Assembly: GCA_028023455.1 (NCBI GenBank)
Contig: JAQFVV010000111.1
Coordinates: 3,457,443 to 3,521,442, forward strand
Reading direction: 5' to 3'
Length of the DNA stretch: 64,000 nucleotides
Origin: Epiperipatus broadwayi
Lineage: Eukaryota; Onychophora; Udeonychophora; Euonychophora; Peripatidae
Shown here one piece after another: positions 12,113-23,177 of the stretch. The notes under the pieces were generated by a model. The model did no database searches, was not told where the DNA came from, and worked only from the letters and a program-made list of their open reading frames with translations. The translations under genes were made by a program, and so were the position numbers. Numbering within the stretch: the stretch's first letter is position 1; each line of letters opens with the position of its first letter.

Positions 12113-12473
12113 CATCTTTCACACATATATACAACCAGTGCTCAGTTTATGTTAAGATAACAAATCTTCAAACTTTAATGGATAAGTTTCAATATTCTCC
12201 ATGCTCCAACTCCTTAGCTATCTATACTATTGAAAATCTGATGATGAAAGACCCAAATTACTTGTTGGTGCTATTATTGTCATGCATATGTTGGTCTTGA
12301 GTCACTCTGACCCCTTATATATAGGACCATGTCCATTTAAATATACAGAAGAGGGATGTGCATGATACATGTTGAATATATTTTGAAATACAAGCATAAT
12401 TCACTGACTTGGAGTTTAAATATAATATAAAAAGATTTGAACACAGAAATTCAAGCTCCCTTGTGTGGGAAAT

Positions 12474-12530
12474 GATGACCCAGACCAACTGATGAGTGCT
12501 GGCTCAGCATAAAATACGAATGTTGAAAAT
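12474..12530 (+). ncRNA. Degenerate hammerhead-like motif (unit 1, right arm)
   Basis: CTGATGA (12489-12495) is followed by a five-pair stem II, TGCTG/CAGCA, closed by a G-U pair, then AAAA in place of GAAA. The helix I strand ACCAA precedes the core; the downstream partner is weakened (TTGAA). Probably an inactive copy. Confidence 0.45.
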
Positions 12531-12905
12531 CATTTATCTCTTTCATATGTGTGTAGCCAGATGCATAGGTTGCATGAGATAGAGTGGATAGTTGAAGTTT
12601 TAGAGTCTGTGTTCAAATCCCATATATTACATTTAAACTCCAAATATATGAATTATGTTTGTATTTCAAAATTTATTAGATTTAATAAATTTTATAGTTA
12701 TACTACCCTTTAATCACATGAATAATTCTTTTAACATTGTTCTTTTGATCCACTTGAATTTATTCTAAATAACAATCTTTTAATAAATTTCCAATAAAGC
12801 ATATAATATATGGGGTATATGAGCAAAGACTTTCACATGACCCACCACTCTCCACTCTATCTCGTAACACTGATACACTTGAACACATATATGTCGAAAA
12901 GAAAA

Positions 12906-12962
12906 ATAATTACCAATATACATATTTCATGCTAAACCAGAAATCATCAGTTGGTTCAGATT
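12906..12962 (-). ncRNA. Hammerhead-like ribozyme motif (unit 2, left arm)
   Basis: On the minus strand: helix I strand ACCAA, CTGATGA (12944-12950), a weak stem II ending TAGCAT, GAAA (12925-12928), helix III ATAT/GTAT-type, then TTGGT pairing perfectly with ACCAA. The implied cleavage triplet is ATA, within the NUH rule. Stem II has lost the G-C closing pair, so activity is doubtful. Confidence 0.55.
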
Positions 12963-13649
12963 ATCATCTCTACACATATATGCAATAAGTGCTCAGATAT
13001 ATATTAAGATAGCCAATCTTCATTTCTTTAATGGGAAGGCTTTAATCCACTTCACACTTCAACTCTTCAACTGCCTATCCAATTGAAAATCTGATGATGA
13101 AACACTCAAAGGCCACCCTGAGGCTGAGATTCTTGTCACACCCATGTTGACCTAAAGTCAATCTGACCCCTATTGTACAGAACGTAATTCATTTAATACA
13201 TATATAAGGGATGGGTAGACATCTCTACTATATAATAACTAAAACATAGGTTTATTATGTACCTATATCAATATATCTAATATATAGAATATATGAGCAC
13301 AGACTTTAACACGATCCACCATTCTCCATTCTATCTCATAACGCTGATACAGGTATATAATAAGCTTGTATTTCAGTTATTGTATAGTAGAGATGTCTGC
13401 TCATCCCTTGTATATGTATTAAATGGATTATGTCCTGTACATGAGGGGTCAGATTGACTTTAGGTCAACATGAGCGTGACGAGAATCTCGGTCTCAGGGA
13501 AGCCTTTGAGCGTTTTATCATCAGATTTTCAATTGGATGAACAGTTGAAGAGTTGGAGTGTGGAGTGGATTAAAGCCTGTCCATTAAAGTATGAAGATTG
13601 GCTATCTTAATATATATCTGAGAACTTATTGCATATATGTGGAGAGATC

Positions 13650-13707
13650 ATAATCTGGACCAACTGATGATTGCTGGTTTAGCATGAAATATTATATTGG
13701 TGATTAT
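13650..13707 (+). ncRNA. Hammerhead-like ribozyme motif (unit 2, right arm)
   Basis: CTGATGA at 13664-13670, stem II TGCT/AGCA with a T-T mismatch at its base, GAAA at 13685-13688, a minimal helix III (AT/AT) and triplet ATA. Helix I pairs ACCAA (13659-13663) with TTGGT (13697-13701) and extends past a 3-nt bulge with ATAATC (13650-13655) and GATTAT (13702-13707). A bulged helix I is typical of natural type-I hammerheads. Confidence 0.6.
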
Positions 13708-13800
13708 TTATCTTTTTGACATATATGTGTTCAAATGTATCAGTGTTATGAAATAGGGTGGAGAGTGGTGGTCGTGTGAAAGTCTGTGCTTAGTTAATAA

Positions 13801-14370
13801 AGCATATAATTTATTTTTTAGAATTATTTTTAATTATTTATTTATGTCTTGAATATTCTTTGAATTGGCATGTTTTAATTAAGTATGTAATAACATTTAC
13901 ATTCAAGTTATTGGTGCTATTATGACGCTTTATTTAACATTTTTTCTTCTTTGGACGATTTCCTATATTTTGAAATTTAAATTTTAGTGATTTTATTTTA
14001 ACTTTTTTCTATTCATTATTTTTTAAAAATATTTTAACCGTAAAAATGATATATTATAATATTATCTTGCTCACATCCAGCTGAGTATCATAAAATATGT
14101 TTTATTACAATTTTTACAATTTTTTTTAAGGACTCCAAGTTTTATCTTTATTATTAAGTTTTATATATCCCATTGGATTTACAATAACTTTTTTTTTTTA
14201 TAATCTAGTAATGAAACCATTTCATTTTTTTTAAATATTCAAGACTGTAAAACTATTCAGCATATTAATTAGGATTTGCAATTTTTTGTTAGTTTTGACG
14301 AAATGCTTACTAGATCATGTAATTATTGTTGCAATTATTAAGAACGCATGATCTAACCTAGTATTAAAAT
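13801..14370. other. AT-rich non-coding
   Basis: T-rich, low-complexity sequence with no recognisable gene or repeat boundary until the SINE target-site duplication at 14371. Confidence 0.5.
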
Positions 14371-14493
14371 CGGAACTAGTCAAGCATTGGTGGTCGAGAA
14401 GTCAGTGACGGCTGCTTTACAAGCAGTTGTCCCTGGTTAGCGGGTTCGCTTCCTGGCTGATGCTATGACACATGAGAAAAAAAAACGGAACTA
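14371..14493 (+). mobile_element. tRNA-derived mini-SINE, full length
   Basis: Same family as the minus-strand copy at 6911-7033. From 14379, a 9-nt start GTCAAGCAT pairs with the distal ATGCTATGAC, enclosing box A ('tggtcgagaagtcagtga'), an anticodon arm GCTGC-TTTACAA-GCAGT and box B ('gcgggttcgcttcctgg'). The 3' part is only about 15 nt plus an A9 tail. CGGAACTA is duplicated at 14371-14378 and 14486-14493. At about 107 bp including the tail it has almost no tRNA-unrelated body. Confidence 0.78.
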
Positions 14494-15309
14494 CAAATAT
14501 ACCAATGTGCATGTTCTTGTGTGTTAATATAAAATTAATTTAAGATATAATCATTTATTTATTTATTAGTCAGAGCTTCTCATGCTAAATTTTATTAGTC
14601 TTGCTTATATGTTGAGTTTATTTTTTTAAAATAGAGATATAATTTACTTCTTTCCAGTTATGTTAATGTACGTTTTGTTTAATTTGACAGTAGCAATATC
14701 TTATTGGATAGAAGATCTCAAAACTAGCATTTCAAATGACTTTTTTGATATCTTATAAAATTTTCTGGGATCATTATTATTTTTCACTTTTTATACATTA
14801 AAATAGATGAAAAAAGTCAATATAGGCTTCATTGTTTCTTTTGATGATTGGTTGTTGATGATAATGATGATAATGTTAAAACATTATATCAAAAAATTTA
14901 AATCTAAAATATTGTCACATTCCATAGAATATTTATCTAAATTCAACAACAATGATTAGATGTCAAAATAATATTATGAAGATTAAAGTTGAGAAGGCTA
15001 CATGACACAGTAATTTCATATCTTCAAAACTATTTATGACAGATTTACATTTTTTTTGTAAATTAAATCAGATGAAATAAGAAAATAGAACTAAAGATAG
15101 TCAAAAGTTATGTTCAGTGGATTTTCTCAAAATAAAAAAAATAAATATTAAAAATAATAAATGTGAAGTTAATACCAAATACAATTTGTTTGTTATGATC
15201 ATTAACACATATAAAATGTAATAGAATAAAATAATCATAGAATTAAACTTGAATTCACTGCTTTTGGTAGAAATAAATTGATATTAAAAATATACCTATG
15301 TATTGAAAA
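14494..15309. other. AT-rich non-coding
   Basis: No gene or repeat recognised. Confidence 0.5.
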
Positions 15310-15700
15310 GGAAGGTAGTTTTTACTTATATGTCTGAGATATGGATACAAATTGAAGAGAAATACAGATATTTTAGACTATTCAAGAAGGAATCAATAAC
15401 AAAATTCATGGATGAAAACAAAGAAGTATTACTAGCATCATTGAAAAAATTAAGAGACTAAGTGGAATTGGATTGGTCATATTGCTAAAAAATATGAAAA
15501 TGGATGAATAATGGAAATCTTAAATTGAAATTTAAGAAATAGAAATAGACTTGGAAAAAATCCATGTGAGATGGATAGATAAAATAAATTAGATGGTGAT
15601 ATGTGAAGAAAAAAGGCTTGAAATCTGAGAATGTGAATTAAACTTGAAGAGATCATCATCTTGCTGTGAATCAGCAGTGAATCGAATAATGTTGATGGTA
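15310..15700 (+). pseudogene. 5'-truncated RTE-type LINE 3' fragment
   Basis: Broken frames give WNWIGHIAKK near 15460, followed by blocks reading like the 'RGRPxxRWxDxI....W...A.dR..W' end of RTE-type ORF2 (here LGKNPCEMDR and KKAWNLRMWIKLEE with stops). It ends near an ATGTTGATGGTAATAATTATT tail resembling simple LINE 3' repeats. Only the C-terminal ~110 codons remain, typical of 5'-truncated insertion. Confidence 0.6.
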
Positions 15701-17639
15701 ATAATTATTAAAGAATGCATTAAAAATGTCATTAAGCATATTTCAAATTTTATTACATGTATCACATGTTATATTGCAATTATACAACAATATAAAAAAC
15801 TCTAGACTTTACTCTCTAAATATGCATGGTTTTGTAAAGCAATCTATTGATCTGAAGGTTTAAAAGTGCTTTATCAGAGTTTCTTCTGTTGAATTAAGTT
15901 AAAAAATATCAACAATGTGTTGTCAATCCAATGGTTACCTGTTTGATTTTAAAACATGAATTTATTTAAAATCAAATGTTCCTCTTCACTATATTTAACT
16001 CTGCAATGTAGCATTAAATAAAGCTCACACAAAATAGACGCTATTTTGTTCATATTAGCACACTAAATACAATTATTATTCAGACAGGATAAGTGCTGAC
16101 CTCTAGTTTCTTTTTCCTTTGCATTTCACTATTAAATGATAGTAATGATACAATAAAGTACAAAGTAAATAAATGCAAGATCAAGATGGAAAAAAGTGAG
16201 AGCAATAAATTTAAAAAACAGATTAGTAAAGTAAGTCTGCTCCATTATTATTAAGTACATATATAAAATAAACATAGCCTGATATGTGTAAATTAAATAG
16301 AACTTATCAATAAATATTCTTTTAAATACATCAAAAACCTTGAGAATAGGCCTATTGTTTATTAATATTTATTGATATATGAGTGCTATGGACTAATGGT
16401 TTATTGTAATTGATTACTTCCCTTTAATTTACATATATGTTGGTCTATGCATATTTTATATTTATAATCAGTTTGCTTAAACATTTTGAATGTTAGGTAA
16501 GTAAAGGTTTATTTTATATTTAGATTTTGCTAACTATAGTTGAACGCAATTTCAGCTGATGAAACCAGATTCATAGCAATCATGGAATGTCTGGGTATTT
16601 TGTAGCTTTTAATATACAATGCTAATTTATTCAAATTACTAATTTAAATATTCATTTGTTGTAGATTTGAACATTATTCTTGTTTATAAACTGATTGTTA
16701 TAAGCAATAAACCACACCTCTTTCACTTTATGTTTTCTATTATTTTGCTCCACACAAACAATTTTAACATTTATTGGATCAAAAATGTGGCCAGATTTTA
16801 GCTCATGCTGAAGGAAATATTCCGAGTTGTTTTTAGCTCACTTATACAATTATAAATGCTGGAATACTCTGGTGCTTTGCCTTAGACTCCCTATGCATCA
16901 TTGCAGCTAATGTTCAAATTTTTTAAGCAAACAATTATAAATATGATAAGGAAAGAAAGAATAACCTGAATATTTATTTATATTAGTGATAATATTACAT
17001 ATAGTTAAAAAGTAAGAAATATTTATTAATCACACCCTAATTCCAACACTGTCATTAAATTTTCATTTAAATACATCAAAAACTTAGAAAGTAGGTAGTC
17101 CTCTATTTTTAATTAATATTCCTTTACATCTGACTACTATATGTTAATGGCTTATAGAAATTGGTTACTTCCATATACAATAACTGTAATTTTTCATTTC
17201 CATGTTTAAACATGAAACTTGGAGAAGTCCTTAATCTAGATAGATCATGAATTGAGTTAGCAATCATTTTCAATAAAATGTGAATAATGATAAGATTGTA
17301 TTGATATTATACCAAAAGTTATAACCATAACATCTTACAAAGTTGGCTTACATATTTATAAACTAATTGATATCCGTGTTTTATACTAGTCAGTAAAATA
17401 AACACAAAGATTTTATGTTATAAGCCAACAATAATCCAACAATGATCATGTGAATTAAATATTTAATACAAAGTTAAACATTTATTTCCAAATGCTAGAA
17501 TTATTTTTATAAAGCACCATAAGTTTGTACTTTGAAAGTACAATTGAGATGAATAGTAGATTATTGCATTATAAAAAATGTTCATGGTTATTGATTGAAA
17601 GATTATAGCTTGATGCAAGAATATAATGATAAGTTTGGA
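15701..17639. repeat. AT-rich DNA with a diverged ~110-bp direct repeat
   Basis: 16321-16430 and 17065-17175 share an ordered series of words (AAATACATCAAAAAC, TTTATTAATATT, CTATG..TAATGG, ATTG.TTACTTCC), indicating a diverged duplication about 740 bp apart. No coding potential or TE motif is seen in the rest. Confidence 0.4.
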
Positions 17640-18733
17640 TTAACATAGTTATCATTGTAATTATTTTCACTTGAATGCAGAATGAAGGCTTCACAAAGTT
17701 TAATCCAGTGTTTTCAAATTCTAGCTTATTTTATCCAACTCAATTTAATTAATTTTTTTATTATAATTTTCTACCTCATATATGACTCTTTTTAGTTGTA
17801 TATAATCTCTTGGGAATTATTTTAAGACTTCAATTGTCCATATACTATCATTCGTTTTAGCAATATATCCACCTCAATTCTGATCTTATTCTCTTAATTT
17901 TATCAGTAACACGAGGAATAGTTGTGCATTCTTTTAACCATGTAATTCATTTTTTGGTACTTTTATTTTACTTTTAACATAAATCTCTCTGTACATTGTT
18001 GAGTAGTCTGAAACTCCATATTATTCTTCTGTTAAGTATCAAAGACTCGACTCCATATGTAAAACTTGATAAAACACATCTATTTAAATACTTTTGTTTC
18101 CAACACTAAGACATATTTCATTTTAGTATTAAGTTATTTCTAATTAAATCCACTATGCTATAATTTGTAGTAATACTTTGACCAATCTGCAGTTGTTAAC
18201 TTTTTAGAATTAATTATGAATTTTTATTTTCTTCTTCTGAGAAAATCCACTGATTTTAGAATGTATCTTTAGTACTTTTTTTTATTTTCATCTGATAACT
18301 TTTGAAATATTTACTGAAAATCGAAGTATTATTTGCAAAAACAATCACATCATCTGAAAAATTTACATGAAGTAAATAACCTCTATTTATTTTATTTCCT
18401 TTAGGTTCTCATTTTAATTTTCAAAATACTACTTGTAAAACTGCTATTGTTTTGAAGAATTGAAATCACCTGTTGTACATTCTTCTTTATATTAATCTTC
18501 TTTTTGTCACTATATAATCTAATCATTGCTGTTACATTTTAATAAATATTCTTCAAAATATGACAATATCCATGATTAATAATTGTAGATGCTTTGTCAT
18601 AACCTACATATTCAAAGCATGATGGAAAATTTATTAATTGGATATTTTTACTTCGATATGGATCTAATGTGCTAAAATCACTTTTATTGATTAAAATTCA
18701 AAATTTATTGTAAATTAGTAATATTATATAATA

Positions 18734-18817
18734 ACATTTCACTCTTCTTACACTTTAAAGCAAAATATATTTATTTATTTATATTTTGCTTTGAAGTGTA
18801 AAAAGAGTGAAATGTTG
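18734..18817. repeat. Hairpin, ~36-bp arms
   Basis: AACATTTCACTCTT...TTACACTTTAAAGCAAAATATA is followed after about 12 nt by its near-perfect complement ending AAGAGTGAAATGTT. It interrupts the RT region of the RTE relic, so it is probably a small foldback insertion. Confidence 0.75.
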
Positions 18818-19052
18818 TAAAAAGGAAAGAGGAAATGTTAGTAATATTATCTTAGTTAAACTTTTATATAGAACTGACAAAAGACTGGTAGATCTTTAAT
18901 TCCTAATATCTTTTTATAACATTTCTTAAATATCAATATTACTAATGCATTCTTCCATTTATTTGATATACCTTTATTATTCACATATTTTGACTACAAT
19001 TTTTCTATTCCTTTACAAGCTGCTTTTGAGATATTGTGAATAATTCTATGTT

Positions 19053-19105
19053 TTTTTTCATATGTCAAAACATCTACCGGGAAGTGAACTTGCGACAACA
19101 ACAAG
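19053..19105 (-). mobile_element. 5'-truncated copy of the tRNA-derived mini-SINE
   Basis: Minus strand: 'aagttcacttcccggtagat', then GTTTTGACATATG and an A-tail (T-run at 19053-19060). This is box B plus the same ~15-nt tail as in the copies at 6911 and 14371. It lies inside the RTE LINE, between the KNAIRSMTNGKT block and the downstream RT block. Confidence 0.65.
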
Positions 19106-20420
19106 AGTTTTTCCATTTGTCATAGATCTAATTGCATTTTTCACTTCTTCATTTAAATTCTAGGCAATTCAAAAATTGTAATAATTTTAAGGAATACTTG
19201 GTTCCTTATTTTTTATTACTATATAATTTTTTATAGAACTTGTCATTATATATGTCATTCTCTTTTTAGTAATAGTTCTACCTTTATTTATTATTGCAGA
19301 AAAAAAGTTTTTTAACAATATTAAGCTATTGTTTTACATTTTTTGAGATTTGTATTCTTTTTTATAGCTTTTCTTGCTAATTTACAACTGTACTTTATTA
19401 TATCATTAACTCTTTTTTGTATAATTTCTCAAAACTCTCAATTATTCTTAATAGTTAATTTTTATATATTTTTATGTTTCTTCTTCTTTTCACCACATTG
19501 TTTTTTCTCAGTAGAAAATTTACTGCTAAATTGCTGCTTATTGTACCAGCTATCTTTGTTAATGTTCTTAATAGTATATCAATTATCTTTGTATAGATTT
19601 CATTCAAATCTGTACCATAATTAAAATCTTTTAATATCTTAAAATGATTTGTAAGTTATAACATAAACTCATTAGAATGTTCCTGTAAGTTAAAGCTATC
19701 TATTATGAATACTACTTTTCTTAATTATTTATGTCTCTAGTTTTACATAAACAAATATCTTACATGTCATTATTTGATGATCACTTTGTGTATTGAATCT
19801 ATTAATCATATTACAATCTTGAAATGCATATTTTTAGTTAATCAGCATATTATTCAATTTTCCTGTACCTTCATTTGGATGTTTTCATGTCAATGTCTGC
19901 TAAGCATTTTCTTACTTTTCTTTGAATGCAAGTATCTGACCTTTCTTATTTTTATCAGTGTAAATAAATTTACCTATATCATTTTAATCTTTCAATTATT
20001 TGTCAATTCTAGCATAAACGTTTTCCATGACAATTTTAAAATGTTTGATCTGATTAAATCGTTTGCACACCTATAGAAAATCTGCTACTTCTTGTCACAA
20101 TGATAACTTGTAATGCATAAACCTGAATGATATGTATTTAGTATCTTCTCTTGATTTAAATAATTAATCTTATATTTTGTCTGATATATCATTAATCTTC
20201 ACAATTTAGCTCATTCACTTTTTATTTATACTAAATCCTACTCCATTTGTGCTACCAATATTTTTGCCTTTGTGGAAAAGAATAAATCCACTTTTTAAAC
20301 CAATTGTTTTTCATCTTTTCTTTTAATTTCACAAAGTCCAACAAGATATTAGACAATTCCTCTTCTGATTTGTGCAACCTTCCTTCATTTGAAAATAGTC
20401 TGCAGTTGTAGGTACTTAAA

Positions 20421-21299
20421 TAAAAGATCATTCTTACATGGGCAGTCTGTATCTGAAATCAGAGAATTCTTAGCACCTTCTATCTTTGCCATTAAACACT
20501 GCCTTGGCTGGTAATTTTAAAACCTCCTGGGAATAAAGACCATGATATAGTTTGACTCCATGAGTACAAACATCTATTTCAAATACATTCATCCACACAT
20601 GCATTCTGCTCTCAAGAAAATGCAAGTGACATTTCAATGATAAATTTTTAGGCAATTGAAAAGCAAGACCATGATGTTTCTTGAACTTAAAACTAAAAGC
20701 AAAAAGCCCATTAACTCACAAGACTGAATGACATGTGTTAGTAATCAGTCCATCATGTTTGTATACTATATGAATATTAATATAGTAATAATAGTTGCAA
20801 CAACATGAACATGTAGAACAGATACTAGAGATTGGCCCTGCTCAGTTTCTTTAAAAACTCAAAGAATAATCACTCTTTTCAATTAACAGCAAACTCCTTG
20901 TTATCATATTGGCTAACACAAAGCATTGATTGTTTTTAAGGATAACTTCAGTACAACTTGTGAAGTAGATTTTGTGTACATTATCTTCACTTGTAAATTG
21001 TAAAACTGATTTATTAAAATTAGAGATAATATTAACACATAGAGTTGTATATGAAGAGAGAAATGATCGCAAAAGCAAAATATAAGAGGTGTGGTTCATT
21101 ACACAAAATTGAATATTTAATAAACCAAGTCAAGTAGTAGTATTCAAATCAGCAAAAAATTTATGTTCTCAGCAGACTGACATATGATGTGAAACCATTG
21201 AAAATATACTCAGTATTATAAAATTATTAAAATGTTTATATTCAAACTTTGAATGAGTATTATTTTATATTAATATCTTGAATGGCAGAGTATGGAAAG
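20421..21299. other. No recognised feature
   Basis: AT-rich. A 61-codon minus-strand ORF at 20470-20655 just 5' of the LINE could be its leader or chance; no motif is recognised. Confidence 0.4.
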
Positions 21300-21419
21300 A
21301 TATATATATATATATATATATATTTCAGAGACAATGCATGACTTTTTGTAGGAACAGAAGCACACTTTTTTTTAATAATATTTTTATTTCACTTGCCACA
21401 ACAATTTTTATGTAATAGC

Positions 21420-21424
21420 ACCTA

Positions 21425-21456
<32 letters not shown>

Positions 21457-21930
21457 ATTTAATGTTTTCATGGTTACATGATGTAGATAATACAATGTTT
21501 TTTGGCATGAACTGTGTATTATTTTGCATTACAATCTGGTATTTCGATGGACTAGCAACCGCCATTATCAAAGTTAACTTTTGAAAGCAAATTAGAAATG
21601 TAAGATCACACAATAACTTTTCTTTCTTCACGCAAGATTTTTCGAAAGTTCTTAAATGATAAAACATTTTCTCCCCATAAAGATTAATAATATTATATTT
21701 AATGTTTTCATGGTTATATGATGTAGATAATACAATATTTTTGGGTACAAACCATGTATTATTTTGCATTACAATCCGATATTTTGACAGACTAGCAACC
21801 GCCATTATCAAGGTTAACTTTTGAAAGTTAATCTTGATCAAGGCAGTTGGGTGTCCATCGAAATATTGGATTGTAATGCAAAATAATACATGGTTCATAC
21901 CCAAAAACATTTTATTATATATATATATAT
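21420..21930. repeat. ~240-bp tandem repeat with an inverted terminal piece
   Basis: 21458-21590 and 21698-21830 are about 90% similar direct copies (shared words: TTAATGTTTTCATGGTTA, TGTATTATTTTGCATTACAA, GACTAGCAACCGCC), period about 240 bp. 21838-21911 is an inverted partial copy of the same unit, so the 3' end folds back on the second copy. AT dinucleotide runs flank both ends (21428-21441, 21915-21932). A minus-strand ORF of 162 codons spans it but only mirrors the duplication. No hammerhead core was found in it. Confidence 0.75.
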
Positions 21931-21977
21931 ATTACACATAGCTAGAAAAATCTGAAACTTTCTTATCTGTAAATCAG

Positions 21978-22411
21978 AGAATATATTATAAATATATTTT
22001 TATCTTCCTAATCCTTTTAACATTCTTAAAAGTTTTAACTGTAAATTAGATCTTAGCTGCTTTGTTTGAACTTTTTATAATCAATGCGAATGTGAGAATG
22101 TATTAGTCAAATTCATTCCCTGTGTATATAAAAACAATTCAACTCTTGGTAAAAAAAAGTGGAAAGTCAACAGTAATTCCATTCAAAAATAATGAATTTG
22201 AATTGCTCATTTTAATCAGACTGTGATTAGTTTAAATATAGAAAATACATTATCAATATATTTTTATCTTCCAAATCCTTTTAATATTCTTAAAAGTTTT
22301 AACTGTAAATTAGATCTTAGCATTGTTTGAACTTCTTATAATCAACAAAAATGCATTAGTCTAATTCATTCTTTGCATATATAAAAACAATTCAACTGTT
22401 GGTAAAAAAAT
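21978..22411 (+). repeat. Direct duplication, ~170 bp, 262 bp apart
   Basis: 21990-22155 and 22250-22411 share an ordered series of matches (TATTTTTATCTTCC, AAAAGTTTTAACTGTAAATT, AGATCTTAG, TATAAAAACAATTCAACT). Small indels separate them. No coding capacity is seen. Confidence 0.75.
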
Positions 22412-23177
22412 TGAAAATGAATTTTTTAAATTGAATTTTAATTAAAGTTCTTGAAAGTTTTTAGTGAATATTTCTATGGAAGCACTCATTCCATTTGACA
22501 CATGGATACTTGGTTCCTGATATATGTATATGTAGGACCTTGTTAACATATGACTTCTATATTTACACACTGGGTTTTACATTTGAACATTTTTCAATAT
22601 GTTAAGATTTTATATTCAGATATCCAACAGTAGCCAATCTAGTTAATTATTTAATGTAGGTTAGTAAATGGGTATTTAGGTATTTTTTAGCCGGAAAATA
22701 AAACAGAAATGACAAAACTATGAGCCCTACACATTTGTATTTAACAAATGTCTAGTGAACACTATCCTCTTTACAGTATCTCTATTATAGACTGTTGAAG
22801 AGATATTTTCCTGAAATAAGCTATTAAAGATAAAATAAAATGAGCAAAAGTTGGGATTCTATAAAGATTTAATTCAAACTTTCCTTATTTGTATAAAAGA
22901 TAGACATCTAAAAATAAAAATGGCTAAAAAAATTAAATTAACTAATAAAAATGATTATTTTTCTGTTATAACATTTGAAATATATAAACTTAAGCATATA
23001 TCTAAAAAAATTGGTATCTTTTTATTAATTAAGATTATTTTCCTAGAAGCATTTTTAAAGCACTGTATTAGAAGTGCTTTGGTTTTTTGACTTAAATCAA
23101 CTTTCTTCTGGTTATTTGAAGCAATTTTTTATAGGTTTTCTTCTCATTTTATATAAAATTGGAGGTGCTTGTCTTAT
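22412..23177. other. No recognised feature
   Basis: AT-rich; the short ORF at 22851-23090 shows low-complexity Lys/Ile content and no motif. Confidence 0.4.

Larger units (their letters stand above)
11978..12680. mobile_element. Foldback unit 1 with two hammerhead-like motifs
   Basis: The left part (11978-12120, including 'caactatccaccctatctca') is the inverse of 12480-12600 ('tgagatagagtggatagttg'). A second inverted pair surrounds it: near 12380-12440, an AATACAAGCATAATTC-type block against its complement near 12610-12670. Each arm carries one hammerhead-like motif, minus strand near 12068-12112 and plus strand near 12474-12530. The unit is homologous to the clearer unit 2 at 12812-13800. 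No coding capacity is seen. Confidence 0.6.
12812..13800. mobile_element. Foldback unit 2 (~430-bp arms) with two hammerhead-like motifs
   Basis: 12812-13250 and 13375-13800 are long imperfect inverted repeats. For example 'ctgacccctattgtacag' near 13163 matches the inverse of 'ctgtacatgaggggtcag' near 13435, and 'gaaaatctgatgatgaaa' matches an inverted copy near 13518. The central ~125 bp includes another partial arm near 13290-13340. Each arm carries a hammerhead-like motif in the same relative place but on opposite strands. The unit encodes no protein and recalls retrozyme-type elements in palindromic arrangement. Confidence 0.7.
17640..20420 (-). pseudogene. RTE-type LINE ORF2 (EN + RT), full-span but decayed
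   Basis: Minus-strand order. AP endonuclease starts near 20415: STYNCRLFSNEGRLHKSEEEL, then NGVGFSINKK near 20245, INDISDKI near 20190, and IGKFIYTDKNKKGQILAF near 19950. RT follows: KNAIRSMTNGKT near 19110, GISNKWKNALVILIF near 18960, VGYDKASTI near 18600 (motif A region) and LHVNFSDDVIVFAN near 18340 (F.DD catalytic motif intact). The C-terminus reads FTYGVES near 18040, GYIAKTNDSIWTIEVLK near 17870 and a final NLKTLD....HSAFK near 17690. Stops and frameshifts are frequent. A hairpin (18734-18817) and a SINE (19053-19105) interrupt it. It would have encoded the reverse transcription and nicking activities of an RTE/BovB-like LINE. Only ORF2 is seen. Confidence 0.78.

Noticed and set aside
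12241-12257. CTGATGATGAAAG, hammerhead-like words (also near 13091)
   Set aside because: CTGATGA and GAAA are nearly adjacent, leaving no stem II, so no hammerhead can form.
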